Assembly (NCBI GenBank): GCA_902560675.1
Contig: CACEMP010000003.1
Location: 28,840-92,839 of the forward strand
Direction: 5' to 3'
Length of the DNA: 64,000 nucleotides
Origin: an uncultured Alphaproteobacteria bacterium
GTDB lineage: Bacteria; Pseudomonadota; Alphaproteobacteria; HIMB59; GCA-002718135
The notes beneath the pieces are model-generated. The model did not search any database. It was not told the origin of the DNA and saw only the letters and a list, made by a program, of their open reading frames with translations. Position numbers and translations under genes: made by a program. Every line of letters starts with the position of its first letter. The first letter of the stretch is position 1. This document shows, one piece after another, positions 1-8,784 of the stretch.

Positions 1-104
1 TTGTTGTGGTAATGATAGATTTTATAAATCAAGTTCAATCTCATTTGTTTCAACATCAATACGAAGGTCTCTTGAAAAAGACAAAGTTAAAAGGCAGAAG
101 ATAA
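1..104 (+). CDS. secY: Protein translocase subunit SecY, C-terminal end (partial)
   Basis: Reading frame 3 is open from the window edge to a TAA at 102-104. It encodes about 33 residues ending in HQYEGLLKKTKLKGRR, the cytoplasmic C-terminal tail of SecY, the pore subunit of the Sec translocon. The last hydrophobic turn (VVVMIDFINQVQSHL) precedes it. The 5' part lies outside the window. It sits directly upstream of adk, the usual secY-adk order of the alphaproteobacterial ribosomal operon. The fragment is short, so the call rests on the tail motif plus this gene order. Confidence 0.85.
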   Translation, partial: VVVMIDFINQVQSHLFQHQYEGLLKKTKLKGRR

Positions 105-105
105 T

Positions 106-675
106 TTGTACAATTTAATTTTTTTTGGTCCACCGGGTGCAGGCAAGGGGACACAAGCAAAAATAATATCAAAGCATCTTAATATACCTCATCTTTCAAC
201 TGGAGATATATTAAGATCAAAAATTGAAAAAAAAGATGTACTTGCTACACAATTAAAAGAAATAATTGCGAGTGGTAAATTAGTTTCTGATGATATTCTA
301 AATACAATAGTCGCTGAAAAAATAATTAACGATTGTAAAGATGGTTTTATTCTTGACGGATATCCAAGAACAATGAATCAGTTTTATTTTATTGATAACT
401 TATTAAAAGAAAACGAAATGTATTTGAATTTCATTTTTAATATTAATATTCCTCTTAGTGTTTTAAAGGATAGAATACTAAAAAGGTCTAAAGAAGAAAA
501 CAGAGACGATGATGATATTAGTGTTGTTGAGACCAGATACAAAGAGTATTTAAATTCTACAGAAATTGTATCACAACATTATAAGCAAAATTATGGAGAA
601 ATCTTTTATGAGATTGACGGTATTGATGAAATTGAAGAAATTACTATAAAAATTCAAAAAATCCTAAAAAAATGA
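106..675 (+). CDS. adk: Adenylate kinase
   Basis: Cytosolic enzyme interconverting ATP + AMP and 2 ADP. The P-loop GPPGAGKGT lies at residues 8-16, the AMP-binding STGD region follows, and LDGYPRT is the conserved Arg-containing core motif. At 189 residues it is the short form: the LID region carries no zinc-binding Cys cluster and instead has an acidic RDDDD stretch. The start is TTG, one base after the secY stop, with AAAAGG upstream as a weak ribosome-binding site. It is co-transcribed with secY, and a 90-base gap separates it from rpsM. Confidence 0.97.
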   Translation: MYNLIFFGPPGAGKGTQAKIISKHLNIPHLSTGDILRSKIEKKDVLATQLKEIIASGKLVSDDILNTIVAEKIINDCKDGFILDGYPRTMNQFYFIDNLLKENEMYLNFIFNINIPLSVLKDRILKRSKEENRDDDDISVVETRYKEYLNSTEIVSQHYKQNYGEIFYEIDGIDEIEEITIKIQKILKK

Positions 676-707
676 TTAAAAACTGCCAAATTTTACTATA
701 TCTCTAC

Positions 708-737
708 TTGACTAGCCTATGATAAATCATGTATTCA
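708..737 (+). promoter_or_regulatory. Possible sigma-70-type promoter ahead of rpsM
   Basis: TTGACT (708-713) and TATTCA (732-737) are separated by 18 bases in the 90-base adk-rpsM gap, about 30 bases before the rpsM start. The -35 box is good and the -10 box is poor. A very similar pair occurs ahead of the ABC importer near 29.8 kb. It would let the rpsM-rpsK-rpoA-rplQ unit be transcribed apart from secY-adk. Confidence 0.3.
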
Positions 738-765
738 CCCTCATTCATTTTTAGAAGATTTCACT

Positions 766-1146
766 ATGGCTAGAATATCTGGAGTAAACATTCCTACTAA
801 CAAAAGAGTGCATATAGCATTGACATATATTTATGGTATTGGATTAAAAACTGCAACGGATATATGCAGCAAATCATCAATAGATCTATCTAAAAGAGTT
901 AGTGAACTTAATGACGATGAATTAAATAAAATAAGAGACCATATTGATAACAGCTATTCAGTTGAAGGTGACTTAAGAAGAAAGATATCAATGGATATTA
1001 AAAGATTAAACGATCTAGGTTGCTATAGAGGTTTGAGACATAGAAAAAAACTTCCAGTTAGAGGTCAAAGAACACATACGAATGCTAGAACAAGAAAAGG
1101 TAAAGCAGTTGCAATTGCTGGCAAGAAAAAAGTTACTAAGGGATAA
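766..1146 (+). CDS. rpsM: 30S ribosomal protein S13
   Basis: Head protein of the small ribosomal subunit that contacts the P-site tRNA and forms intersubunit bridges. The N-terminus [10 protein letters not shown] and the C-terminal basic tail with [15 protein letters not shown] are diagnostic, and the 126-residue length is normal. It opens the rpsM-rpsK-rpoA-rplQ run and lies 12 bases before rpsK. No rpmJ precedes it, as is usual in alphaproteobacteria. Confidence 0.99.
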   Translation: MARISGVNIPTNKRVHIALTYIYGIGLKTATDICSKSSIDLSKRVSELNDDELNKIRDHIDNSYSVEGDLRRKISMDIKRLNDLGCYRGLRHRKKLPVRGQRTHTNARTRKGKAVAIAGKKKVTKG

Positions 1147-1158
1147 AGAGTTAAATTA

Positions 1159-1539
1159 ATGGTTGAGAAAAAGAAAAACAAAACAAAGAAAAAAGTTTCT
1201 TCTGGTGTTGCTCATATTGTATCATCTTTTAATAATACAATAATTACAATATCTGATGAAAAAGGAAATGCGCTTGCATGGTCTTCGTCTGGTCATAAAG
1301 GATTTAAAGGATCAAGAAAATCTACACCATACGCTGCTCAGATAGCAGCAGAAGATGTTGGAAATAAAGCAAAAGAATTCGGTTTAAAGTCTCTTAAGGT
1401 AGAAGTATCTGGACCTGGTTCTGGCAGGGAGTCTGCATTACGATCTCTACAATCCATAGGTTACATTATTACATCTATAAAAGACGTTACACCAATACCG
1501 CATAATGGTTGCAGACCACGAAAAAGAAGAAGAGTTTAA
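1159..1539 (+). CDS. rpsK: 30S ribosomal protein S11
   Basis: Platform protein of the small subunit, binding 16S rRNA next to S18 and S21. Diagnostic stretches are [18 protein letters not shown] near the N-terminus, [14 protein letters not shown] in the middle, and the C-terminal [17 protein letters not shown]. The N-terminus is a Lys-rich leader (KKKNKTKKK) typical of the family. It sits between rpsM and rpoA with short spacers, so it is part of the same operon. Confidence 0.99.
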   Translation: MVEKKKNKTKKKVSSGVAHIVSSFNNTIITISDEKGNALAWSSSGHKGFKGSRKSTPYAAQIAAEDVGNKAKEFGLKSLKVEVSGPGSGRESALRSLQSIGYIITSIKDVTPIPHNGCRPRKRRRV

Positions 1540-1544
1540 TAAAT

Positions 1545-1550
1545 AAGGAG
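1545..1550 (+). promoter_or_regulatory. Strong ribosome-binding site of rpoA
   Basis: AAGGAG lies 6 bases upstream of the GTG at 1557. It supports GTG as the rpoA start, since no ATG in the vicinity gives the expected N-terminus. Confidence 0.75.
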
Positions 1551-1556
1551 CATTAA

Positions 1557-2579
1557 GTGTTACAAAAAAATTGGAGTGAATTAATTAAACCAAGTAAAAT
1601 GGAAGTTAACGTAGATGAAACAAATGGCAAAAAAGGTATTTTAACTGCAGAACCTCTTGAAAGAGGTTTTGGTCTTACATTGGGAAATGCAATTAGAAGA
1701 ATACTTCTATCATCCTTACAGGGAGCAGCAATAACTTCAGTAAAGATAAAAGGTGTGGTACATGAATTTTCTACAATTCCTGGGGTAAAGGAAGATTTAA
1801 CTGATATACTATTAAATCTTAAAACTGTTGCAGTTAAAGTTCATTCTACTGGCTTAAAAAAAATGTATTTAAAATCATCAGGATCTGGAGAACTGCGTGC
1901 TGGAAATTTTGAAACTGACTCTGAAACTGAAATAATGAATCCAGATCAATTAATTATGACTCTAGACTCAAACGCTGATATTGAAATTGAGGCTAATGTT
2001 GAAACAGGAAAAGGATATGTATCTGCTGAAGTAGCTGAAGATGAAAATAAAATAATTGGTGAAATTAAGCTTGATGCTATGTTCAGTCCTGTAATTAAAA
2101 CATCGTATAAAATTGAAAATAGTAGAGTTGGACAAGTTACAGACTATGATAAATTAATATTTGAAGTTGAAACAAATGGTGTAATATCACCTGATGATGC
2201 AATCGCTCTAGCAGCTAGAATACTGCAAGACCAACTTCAACCATTTATTAATTTTGATGAACCAGAGGTGCTGCCAGATCAGTCTTCTGTTGAAAAACTA
2301 TCCTTTAATTCAAATTTATTAAAAAAAGTTGAAGAGTTAGAACTTTCCGTAAGATCTGCAAATTGTTTAAAAAATGATAACATTATTTACATAGGTGATC
2401 TAGTTCAAAAATCAGAGTCAGAAATGCTAAGAACACCAAATTTTGGAAGAAAATCCCTTAATGAAATTAAAGAAGTTCTTCAGCAGATGGAATTAAATCT
2501 AGGAATGTCAGTTCCTGATTGGCCCCCTGAAAATATTGATGAGCTAGCAAAAAAATATGAGGATCCATTTAATAAATAG
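1557..2579 (+). CDS. rpoA: DNA-directed RNA polymerase subunit alpha
   Basis: The subunit that nucleates RNA polymerase assembly and contacts activators and UP elements. The N-terminal dimerisation domain (about residues 1-235) contains [19 protein letters not shown]. The C-terminal domain (about 255-325) contains the helix-hairpin segment ending in [13 protein letters not shown]. The length of 340 is standard. The start is GTG with a good AAGGAG site. rplQ begins on the base after the stop codon, which suggests coupled translation. Confidence 0.99.
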   Translation: MLQKNWSELIKPSKMEVNVDETNGKKGILTAEPLERGFGLTLGNAIRRILLSSLQGAAITSVKIKGVVHEFSTIPGVKEDLTDILLNLKTVAVKVHSTGLKKMYLKSSGSGELRAGNFETDSETEIMNPDQLIMTLDSNADIEIEANVETGKGYVSAEVAEDENKIIGEIKLDAMFSPVIKTSYKIENSRVGQVTDYDKLIFEVETNGVISPDDAIALAARILQDQLQPFINFDEPEVLPDQSSVEKLSFNSNLLKKVEELELSVRSANCLKNDNIIYIGDLVQKSESEMLRTPNFGRKSLNEIKEVLQQMELNLGMSVPDWPPENIDELAKKYEDPFNK

Positions 2580-3017
2580 ATGAAACACAATATTAAAAAT
2601 AGAAAACTAAACAGAACTTCGTCACATAGGCTTGCAATGTTAAAGAATCTTTCTAATGCTCTTATTAAACATGAACAAATAACAACTACTTTACCAAAAG
2701 CTAAAGAATTAAAAAAATTTGTTGAAAAAATTATTACTTTAGGAAAAAAAGGGGATTTGTCTTCTAGAAGAAGGTGTCAATCAAATACTAATGATCAAAA
2801 AATGACAGAAAAGATTTTTAATATCTTTGCTAAAAGATATGAATCAAGAAAAGGTGGATATACAAGAATCATAAAATTAGGCAATAGATTTGGAGATAAT
2901 GCACCAATGGCTGTTATTGAGTTAGTTGATAGAGACGAAGATGCTAAAGGTAAAGATAGCGGACCTGTGGTCATGAAAAAATCAACAGAAGAAACAGAAG
3001 ATCAACCTCAAGTTTAA
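2580..3017 (+). CDS. rplQ: 50S ribosomal protein L17
   Basis: Large-subunit protein near the exit of the peptide tunnel. The core begins [17 protein letters not shown] and contains [12 protein letters not shown], both family signatures. The 145 residues include a C-terminal acidic and Ser/Thr-rich extension of about 25 residues, longer than the E. coli protein but common in alphaproteobacteria. Its ATG immediately follows the rpoA TAG. It is the last ribosomal gene of the operon, and crcB follows after 6 bases. Confidence 0.99.
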   Translation: MKHNIKNRKLNRTSSHRLAMLKNLSNALIKHEQITTTLPKAKELKKFVEKIITLGKKGDLSSRRRCQSNTNDQKMTEKIFNIFAKRYESRKGGYTRIIKLGNRFGDNAPMAVIELVDRDEDAKGKDSGPVVMKKSTEETEDQPQV

Positions 3018-3023
3018 TATATA

Positions 3024-3392
3024 TTGTTACACATTTTATTAGTCGCTGCTGGAGGTGCAACTGGTGCTTTATCCAGATATTCTTTGACAAACATAACTAA
3101 ATTTTTTTTTTATGAAAGTTTTTATGCTACTTTTTGTATAAATTTAATTGGATCTTTTCTAATTGGTTATTTTATTTCATTAGGATATGCAAAAAATTAT
3201 TCAGATTACTTTATAAAATATTTTTTAATTATAGGTTTCTTAGGTTCTTTTACAACTTTTTCAGCTTTTTCTTATGAAGTATTAGATCTTTTTTTGGAAA
3301 AAAAAATATTTTTATCAATCACATATATAGTATCATCAATATTATTTTGTATTTTTGCATCCTTTCTTGGTATGCAAATTCATAAGCTTTGA
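3024..3392 (+). CDS. crcB: Fluoride ion channel FluC (CrcB)
   Basis: Small inner-membrane channel, a dual-topology dimer that exports fluoride. The 122 residues form four hydrophobic segments. GGATGALSRY near the N-terminus, INLIGSFLIGYF in the second helix and GFLGSFTTFSAFSYE in the third are the family motifs, the last containing the Phe and Thr residues of the ion pathway. The start is TTG. Its stop overlaps the start of the next gene by four bases (TTGA), so the two are translationally coupled. No fluoride riboswitch is visible, because only 6 bases separate it from rplQ. Confidence 0.93.
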   Translation: MLHILLVAAGGATGALSRYSLTNITKFFFYESFYATFCINLIGSFLIGYFISLGYAKNYSDYFIKYFLIIGFLGSFTTFSAFSYEVLDLFLEKKIFLSITYIVSSILFCIFASFLGMQIHKL

Positions 3393-4300
3393 AAAAAAAA
3401 ATAAAAATTAAAAAAACATATGATTTAAGGTTAGATAAATACCTTAAATTAAAATACACTGCATTAACTCAAGGTTTTATTGAAAAGAATATAAGAAAAA
3501 AAAATATTGTTATAAATAACAAAAAAACCATGTCTAGTTATCATGTTCAAAAGGATGATTTATTAGAAATATTTAATTTTCATGAAGAAAGATATAAAAA
3601 CAAAATTATTTTCAAGAAGAATTTAATTATTGACCAAAAACTTATTAATTTATTTCATGAATCAATAATATATGAAAATAAAAATTTTTTAGTCCTAAAT
3701 AAATGGTCCGGAATTGCAACTCAAGGCGGAAGTAAAATAAAAATTTCAATAGACGACATAATAAAACATATATCTTCTGAATATAAATTAGTTCATAGGT
3801 TAGATAAAGATACTTCTGGCCTCTTAATTATTTCAAAAAACTTAAATTATGCAAATATATTTGGTAATCTATTTAAGTTAAGATTAATAGACAAAACGTA
3901 TTTGGCTATTTGTGATGGTGTTCCACAAAATAAAGAATCAATCGTAAATTTAGATCTTAAAAATAAAAAAAATGAAAATGAAAATACAGAAACTTATTAT
4001 AAAGTATTATGCACTAATAAATATCTATCCTTTGTTATGTTTAAACCTAAAACTGGTAAGACTCATCAATTAAGAAAAGTTGCTAAAAATCTTAACTCAC
4101 CAATTATTGGAGATATTAAATACAATAATCATTCTAAACTTAGTAAAGAAAATTTAAAATTAAATGCATATAATTTGATATTTAAGATTAAAAATAAAAA
4201 TTATGAATTTACTTCAAAATTACCATTAGATTTTTTACAATTTTTAAAGAAATATAAGTTTAAAAATTTATCTAAAATTAAAAACTTAAATCAAAGATAA
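3389..4300 (+). CDS. rluC: RluC-type 23S rRNA pseudouridine synthase
   Basis: Cytosolic RNA-modifying enzyme converting specific uridines of 23S rRNA to pseudouridine. An N-terminal S4-like RNA-binding domain (about residues 13-60) precedes the RluA/RluC/RluD catalytic domain, whose HRLDKDTSGLLII motif holds the catalytic Asp. The later KTGKTHQLRK segment is the second conserved motif. The family is certain, but the choice of RluC over RluD is less so. The TTG start overlaps the crcB stop by four bases. A crcB-rluC pairing is common in alphaproteobacteria. Its last 15 bases overlap the 3' end of lipB on the other strand. Confidence 0.88.
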   Translation: MKKKIKIKKTYDLRLDKYLKLKYTALTQGFIEKNIRKKNIVINNKKTMSSYHVQKDDLLEIFNFHEERYKNKIIFKKNLIIDQKLINLFHESIIYENKNFLVLNKWSGIATQGGSKIKISIDDIIKHISSEYKLVHRLDKDTSGLLIISKNLNYANIFGNLFKLRLIDKTYLAICDGVPQNKESIVNLDLKNKKNENENTETYYKVLCTNKYLSFVMFKPKTGKTHQLRKVAKNLNSPIIGDIKYNNHSKLSKENLKLNAYNLIFKIKNKNYEFTSKLPLDFLQFLKKYKFKNLSKIKNLNQR

Positions 4301-4933
4301 ATTTTTAATAAATTTTTGTTCAAATTTTAAATCAAACTCTTCTTTTGAAATATTTAAATTTAATTCACTTAATGAAGTGTTTTCATAATTCTGTAGGCCA
4401 CAGGAATGAATAAATTTATAGTATCTTAAATCAGGATTTATATTAAAACTTAAGCCATGGTATGTCACCCATTTAGAAATTCTTAATCCAATTGCGCCAA
4501 TTTTTTTCTCTTGTTTGAATTCAATATTATTTGATTTGGTTACCCAAATACCAACCCTATCCTTAAATGATCTAGCCTCGACATGGTAATCAGCTAAAAA
4601 ACTAATTAAGGAATTTTCTATTACTGTTATAAATTTTCTTATATCTTTTTTTCTTTCATTTAAATTTATCATAAAATATACAATTCTTTGTCCAGGTCCA
4701 TGATATGTAGTTTTTCCACCCCTATTAGTTTTAATAACATCAACATTATTTTTTTTTATAATTTCATTATCTTTTGCACTAGTACCTTGAGTATAGATAT
4801 GATTATGCTCAAGGAACCAAATTAATTCATTTAAATTTTCAGATTGAATTTTTTTAATTCGTAGATCCATAAATTTTAAAGCTGATTCGTAGTTCACAAG
4901 ATTTAATGATTTTTTAATTTCAATTTTATTCAT
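4286..4933 (-). CDS. lipB: Octanoyltransferase (lipoate synthesis)
   Basis: Transfers octanoyl from acyl carrier protein to the lipoyl domains of 2-oxoacid dehydrogenases and glycine cleavage H protein, the first step of endogenous lipoate synthesis. RGGKTTYHGPGQ is the substrate-binding motif, the Lys before IGAIGLR and Cys178 in HSCGL form the acyl-transfer pair, and WVTYHGLSFN is conserved. The length of 215 is normal. It is convergent with the pseudouridine synthase, with 15 bases of overlap and no terminator. It diverges from the tRNA-Leu gene upstream. Confidence 0.96.
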   Translation of the reverse strand: MNKIEIKKSLNLVNYESALKFMDLRIKKIQSENLNELIWFLEHNHIYTQGTSAKDNEIIKKNNVDVIKTNRGGKTTYHGPGQRIVYFMINLNERKKDIRKFITVIENSLISFLADYHVEARSFKDRVGIWVTKSNNIEFKQEKKIGAIGLRISKWVTYHGLSFNINPDLRYYKFIHSCGLQNYENTSLSELNLNISKEEFDLKFEQKFIKNLSLI

Positions 4934-4957
4934 TTTTTTTTAGTTTTTTTTGATATG

Positions 4958-4986
4958 TTGATACTTAATAGCCTATCTGTTATTTA
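4958..4986 (+). promoter_or_regulatory. Possible promoter of tRNA-Leu/mgtE
   Basis: TTGATA (4958-4963), a 17-base spacer and TATTTA (4981-4986) lie 14 bases before the mature tRNA 5' end. The -35 box is good and the -10 box is weak. The position is right for a tRNA promoter. Confidence 0.4.
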
Positions 4987-5000
4987 ATTCTAGTATATAT

Positions 5001-5087
5001 GCGGCTGTGGCGGAATTGGTATACGCGCAGCGTTGAGGTCGCTGTGGGATTTATCCTGTGGAAGTTCAAGTCTTCTCAGCCGCACCA
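5001..5087 (+). tRNA. tRNA-Leu (anticodon GAG)
   Basis: The cloverleaf was folded by eye. The acceptor stem GCGGCTG (5001-5007) pairs with CAGCCGC (5077-5083). The anticodon stem CAGCG/CGCTG (5028-5032/5040-5044) encloses loop TTGAGGT with anticodon GAG at 5035-5037. The T arm GGAAG/CTTCT encloses TTCAAGT. A long variable arm (5045-5059) makes it class II, as expected for Leu. Discriminator A5084 is followed by an encoded CCA (5085-5087). It reads CUC and CUU. The mgtE start lies only 6 bases downstream. Confidence 0.97.
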
Positions 5088-5093
5088 ATTAGT

Positions 5094-6458
5094 ATGGAAG
5101 AAATTATTATTAAAAAAAATCAAGACTCATTAATTAAATCAATTGAATTAGTAACTAAATATTTAGAAAATTATAAGTATGATGATGTTTTATCTTACTT
5201 AAAAAATATTCATAATGCAGACATTGCAGATATAATTCAAAATCTAGATCCTGTTTTAAGATTAAGCTTATTAAATATTGTCGATAAAAATTTTGATCCA
5301 GAAATTTTAACTTATTTAAATGATAGTCTAAGAGAAGAAATAATAGAAACTTTAGATATTAAACAGTTGGCTAATAATGCAAAAAGTCTAGATATTGATG
5401 ATGCAGTAGATCTAGTTGAAGATTTAGAAGAAAAAGATCAAAATATTTTTTTAGAAAATTTAGATAAAGAGGAAAGAACTTTAGTTCAAGAAGGCTTAAA
5501 CTATCCAGAAGACTCTGCGGGTAGATTGATGCAAAGAGAATTTGTCGCTGTTGAACAATCGTGGAATGTTGGTCAAGCAATTGATTACTTAAGAAGTAAT
5601 AAAGAGAATTTGCCTGACGATTTTTATGATATCTATTTAGTTAATAATAATGAAGTAAAAGGTGTGGTGCCATTAGGAAGATTAATGGGCTCTAAAAGAC
5701 AAATAAAACTTAATTCTATAAAAAATAAAGAGTTAAGATTAATAGATGTTAACACAGATCAAGAAGACGTAGCTTTGCTATTCAATAAATATGGATTGGT
5801 AAGTGCTCCTGTTATTGATAATCAAAAAAAAATTATTGGATCTATTACTGTTGATGATGTTGTTGAAGTTATAGAGGAAGAAAGAGAGGAAGACATTTTA
5901 AAACTTGGAGGAGTAGATCATACAGATTTATACGAGTCAGTTATCAGTACAACAAAATCAAGAATTTCATGGTTAATTGTAAATTTAATGACTGCTGTGG
6001 TAGCATCTATAGTTATAGGTTTGTTTGAGGCTGCAATAGAACAAGTAGTTGCTTTGGCAATATTAATGCCTATTGTAGCCTCCATGGGTGCTAATGCTGG
6101 TACTCAAACATTAACAGTAGCTGTAAGAGCGATAGCAGTAAAAGAATTAACAACCAGTAATGCAATAAAAATAATAACAAAAGAGACTTTTATAGGAGGT
6201 ATCAATGGTATGATATTCGCCATTATAATTTCTTTAATATCTATTTACTGGTTTGAAAATTTTATGTTGGGTTTAATCATCGGTCTGGCAATGATTTTAA
6301 ACTTAATACTTGCTGGATTCGCTGGAATTGTAATTCCACTTATATTAGAAAAATTAAGAATTGATCCTGCGTTAGCATCTGCAGTAATTTTGACTACTAT
6401 AACAGATGTTTTTGGTTTTTTATCTTTTTTAGGATTAGCAACTTTATTTTTAATATAA
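5094..6458 (+). CDS. mgtE: Magnesium transporter MgtE
   Basis: Homodimeric inner-membrane Mg2+ channel gated by cytosolic Mg2+. The N-terminal helical MgtE_N domain (about residues 25-125) carries the LVEDLEEKDQ repeat. Two CBS domains follow (about 130-260, with the PEDSAGRLMQREF entry motif). Five membrane helices close the protein, with LMPIVASMGANAGTQTL as the pore signature. I place the start at ATG 5094 (454 residues). The frame stays open upstream to 5058, but those codons lie inside tRNA-Leu. With 6 bases between the tRNA CCA and the ATG there is no room for a Shine-Dalgarno sequence outside the tRNA. Confidence 0.95.
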   Translation: MEEIIIKKNQDSLIKSIELVTKYLENYKYDDVLSYLKNIHNADIADIIQNLDPVLRLSLLNIVDKNFDPEILTYLNDSLREEIIETLDIKQLANNAKSLDIDDAVDLVEDLEEKDQNIFLENLDKEERTLVQEGLNYPEDSAGRLMQREFVAVEQSWNVGQAIDYLRSNKENLPDDFYDIYLVNNNEVKGVVPLGRLMGSKRQIKLNSIKNKELRLIDVNTDQEDVALLFNKYGLVSAPVIDNQKKIIGSITVDDVVEVIEEEREEDILKLGGVDHTDLYESVISTTKSRISWLIVNLMTAVVASIVIGLFEAAIEQVVALAILMPIVASMGANAGTQTLTVAVRAIAVKELTTSNAIKIITKETFIGGINGMIFAIIISLISIYWFENFMLGLIIGLAMILNLILAGFAGIVIPLILEKLRIDPALASAVILTTITDVFGFLSFLGLATLFLI

Positions 6459-6481
6459 AGATACCTATTTAAGTAAATGTG

Positions 6482-7822
6482 ATGTTAAAAAAGAATGATT
6501 TAATAGATTATTTTTTTAAGGGAATTAAAAAAAAAGATAATTTAAGAATTGGAGTAGAACATGAAAAATTTGTTCTCAATAAAGAAAATTTTAACCAACT
6601 ATCTTATGAAGAGCATAAAGGTATAAAAGATATTTTATTAAAATTTGTAAAAAAAGGATGGAAACCAAAGTATGACGATAAAGAAACGACTATAGTGGCT
6701 TTAGAAAGGTTTGGTGAAAGTATAACTCTAGAACCAGGAGGTCAGATTGAATTATCTGGAGCACAATTAAAGAATATTCACCAAACTTGTTCAGAAACAA
6801 ATAGACATTTAAAAGAATTAAAAGAAGTTGGTAATGAGTTTGGTTTTATACTGTTAGGTTTAGGTGTGGAGCCTAGCTTATCCTTAGATGAATTACCTTG
6901 GATGCCAAAACAAAGATACTCAATAATGAAAAAATATATGCCTAAAGTTGGTACATTAGGACATCATATGATGAAGCGTACATGCACAAACCAAGTAAAT
7001 TTAGATTTCCATTCAGAAAAAGACATGATTTCAAAATATCGATTGATGTTAAATCTTGAAGGGGTAGCAACAGCAATATTTGCAAACTCACCTTTTGATA
7101 GAGGAAGAGTTTCTAGATATAAAAGTCTAAGATCTCATTTCTGGCATTACACTGATAAAGATAGAACAGGTTTACTTCCATTTGTTTTTGACAAAGATTT
7201 TAATTTTGAAAAATATGTAGATTATGCTCTTAATGTTCCAATGTATTTTATAATTAGAAACTATGAGTATATTGATATGACCAAATATACTTTCAAAGAT
7301 TTTCTTGAAAATAATATATCAAAAGAATTAGATATTGAGCCTAAAATTGATGACTGGATAAACCATCTATCAACTTTATTTCCTCAAGTTAGATTAAAGC
7401 AATTCTTAGAAATTCGTTCTATGGATGCATGTTCGTGGGATTTAATATGTTCTCAACCTGCTTTTTGGATTGGTATTTTATACAATGATGAATCTTTCGA
7501 TAAAGTAAATGAAATGGTTGAAGGCTGGAGTCAAGATGATAGAAATTATATAAATAGCATTGCTCCTGAGCAAGGCTTACAAACAAAATTCAATAATCAA
7601 ACCCTGCTTGAAATTGCTCAAAAGCTATTTGAAATATCAAAATCAGGTTTAGAAAAAAGAAATATTTTAGACAAAAATCAAAAATATAATGAAACTTATT
7701 ATTTAAAAGATTTAGAAAAAAATTTGTCATGTGGAATGTCACCATCAGATCGATTAATAAAAAAATATAATACCGAATGGAAAAAAAATATTAAATACCT
7801 ATACAAAGAAAATATTTTCTAA
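6482..7822 (+). CDS. gshA: Glutamate-cysteine ligase, plant/alphaproteobacterial type
   Basis: ATP-dependent first step of glutathione synthesis, joining Glu and Cys through the gamma-carboxyl. It belongs to the GCS2 family used by plants and alphaproteobacteria: RIGVEHEKF near the N-terminus, ERFGESITLEPGGQIELSGA as the active-site block, and the later CTNQVNLDFHSEKDM and FLEIRSMDA. It has 446 residues from ATG 6482, and an in-frame GTG at 6479 immediately precedes it. It overlaps gshB by one base (TAATG), so the two glutathione genes form an operon. It follows mgtE after 23 bases. Confidence 0.95.
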   Translation: MLKKNDLIDYFFKGIKKKDNLRIGVEHEKFVLNKENFNQLSYEEHKGIKDILLKFVKKGWKPKYDDKETTIVALERFGESITLEPGGQIELSGAQLKNIHQTCSETNRHLKELKEVGNEFGFILLGLGVEPSLSLDELPWMPKQRYSIMKKYMPKVGTLGHHMMKRTCTNQVNLDFHSEKDMISKYRLMLNLEGVATAIFANSPFDRGRVSRYKSLRSHFWHYTDKDRTGLLPFVFDKDFNFEKYVDYALNVPMYFIIRNYEYIDMTKYTFKDFLENNISKELDIEPKIDDWINHLSTLFPQVRLKQFLEIRSMDACSWDLICSQPAFWIGILYNDESFDKVNEMVEGWSQDDRNYINSIAPEQGLQTKFNNQTLLEIAQKLFEISKSGLEKRNILDKNQKYNETYYLKDLEKNLSCGMSPSDRLIKKYNTEWKKNIKYLYKENIF

Positions 7823-8760
7823 TGAAGAAAAGCATAGCAATACAAATGGATGATATTTCTGAAATTGATTATGAATTTGATAGTTCTTTTTTGATAGGTT
7901 ATGAAGCACAATTAAGAGATTATGATATCTTCTACTATAATCCAAATGATCTATATATAATTGAGAATAATATTCAGGCTTCAGGATATTTTATAGAATT
8001 AGCTTTAGATAAAAATAATTATTTTAAATTTAAATCAAAGAAAATATTTGTAAAGTTAGAAAAATTTCAATTTATCTTTTTAAGACAAGATCCTCCATTT
8101 GATATGAGCTATATAACATCTACTTATATTTTAGATTTACTTCCAGCTTCAACAATTGTTGTAAATAATCCAACAGCAGTTAGAAACTCTACAGAAAAAT
8201 TATTTACATTTAAATTTAGAGAATTTATGCCACCTACATTAGTAACAAAAGATTTAAAAATTATTGAAGACTTTTTAATTAAAGAAGAAGATATTATAAC
8301 TAAGCCACTCTATGGAAATGGAGGAGAAGGTATACATAGATTTAATAAAAATAATTTTAATAATAAAATTATACAGCAATATTTGCACTTGCCTATTATG
8401 GTTCAAAAATTTATAAAAGAGATAGACGATGGTGATAGAAGAATAATCTTTTTTGATGGAGAATACCATGGTTCTGTTGCAAGAATACCGCAACTTGGTA
8501 ATCTTAAAGCAAATTTCCATGCTGGTGGTAAGGCATATAAAACAGATCTCGTATATAGAGACAGAGAAATTATAGAAACTTTGGGCCCTGAATTAAAAAA
8601 ACATAACCTTTTTTTTGTTGGTATTGATGTGATTGGAAATTATCTCACAGAAATAAATGTAACATCGCCTACAGGTTTAAAGCAAATTAATGCATTAAAT
8701 AATGTAAAATTAGAAAAAGATTTTTGGGATAAGCTTGAAGCAAAATATAAATTAGTTTAA
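7822..8760 (+). CDS. gshB: Glutathione synthetase
   Basis: ATP-grasp enzyme adding Gly to gamma-glutamylcysteine. The N-terminal substrate domain begins MKKSIAIQMDDISEIDYEFD. The ATP-grasp part contains KPLYGNGGEGIHRF as the glycine-rich loop, DGDRRIIFFDGE, and FVGIDVIGNYLTEINVTSPTG with metal and substrate ligands. The length of 312 matches the family. The start overlaps the gshA stop by one base. Confidence 0.96.
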   Translation: MKKSIAIQMDDISEIDYEFDSSFLIGYEAQLRDYDIFYYNPNDLYIIENNIQASGYFIELALDKNNYFKFKSKKIFVKLEKFQFIFLRQDPPFDMSYITSTYILDLLPASTIVVNNPTAVRNSTEKLFTFKFREFMPPTLVTKDLKIIEDFLIKEEDIITKPLYGNGGEGIHRFNKNNFNNKIIQQYLHLPIMVQKFIKEIDDGDRRIIFFDGEYHGSVARIPQLGNLKANFHAGGKAYKTDLVYRDREIIETLGPELKKHNLFFVGIDVIGNYLTEINVTSPTGLKQINALNNVKLEKDFWDKLEAKYKLV

Positions 8761-8784
8761 TTATAACTTTTTAAAGGAAAATAT

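Noticed and set aside
5058..5093. In-frame extension of mgtE upstream to 5058
   Set aside because: These codons fall inside the variable arm, T arm and acceptor end of tRNA-Leu. ATG 5094 gives the normal MgtE N-terminus.
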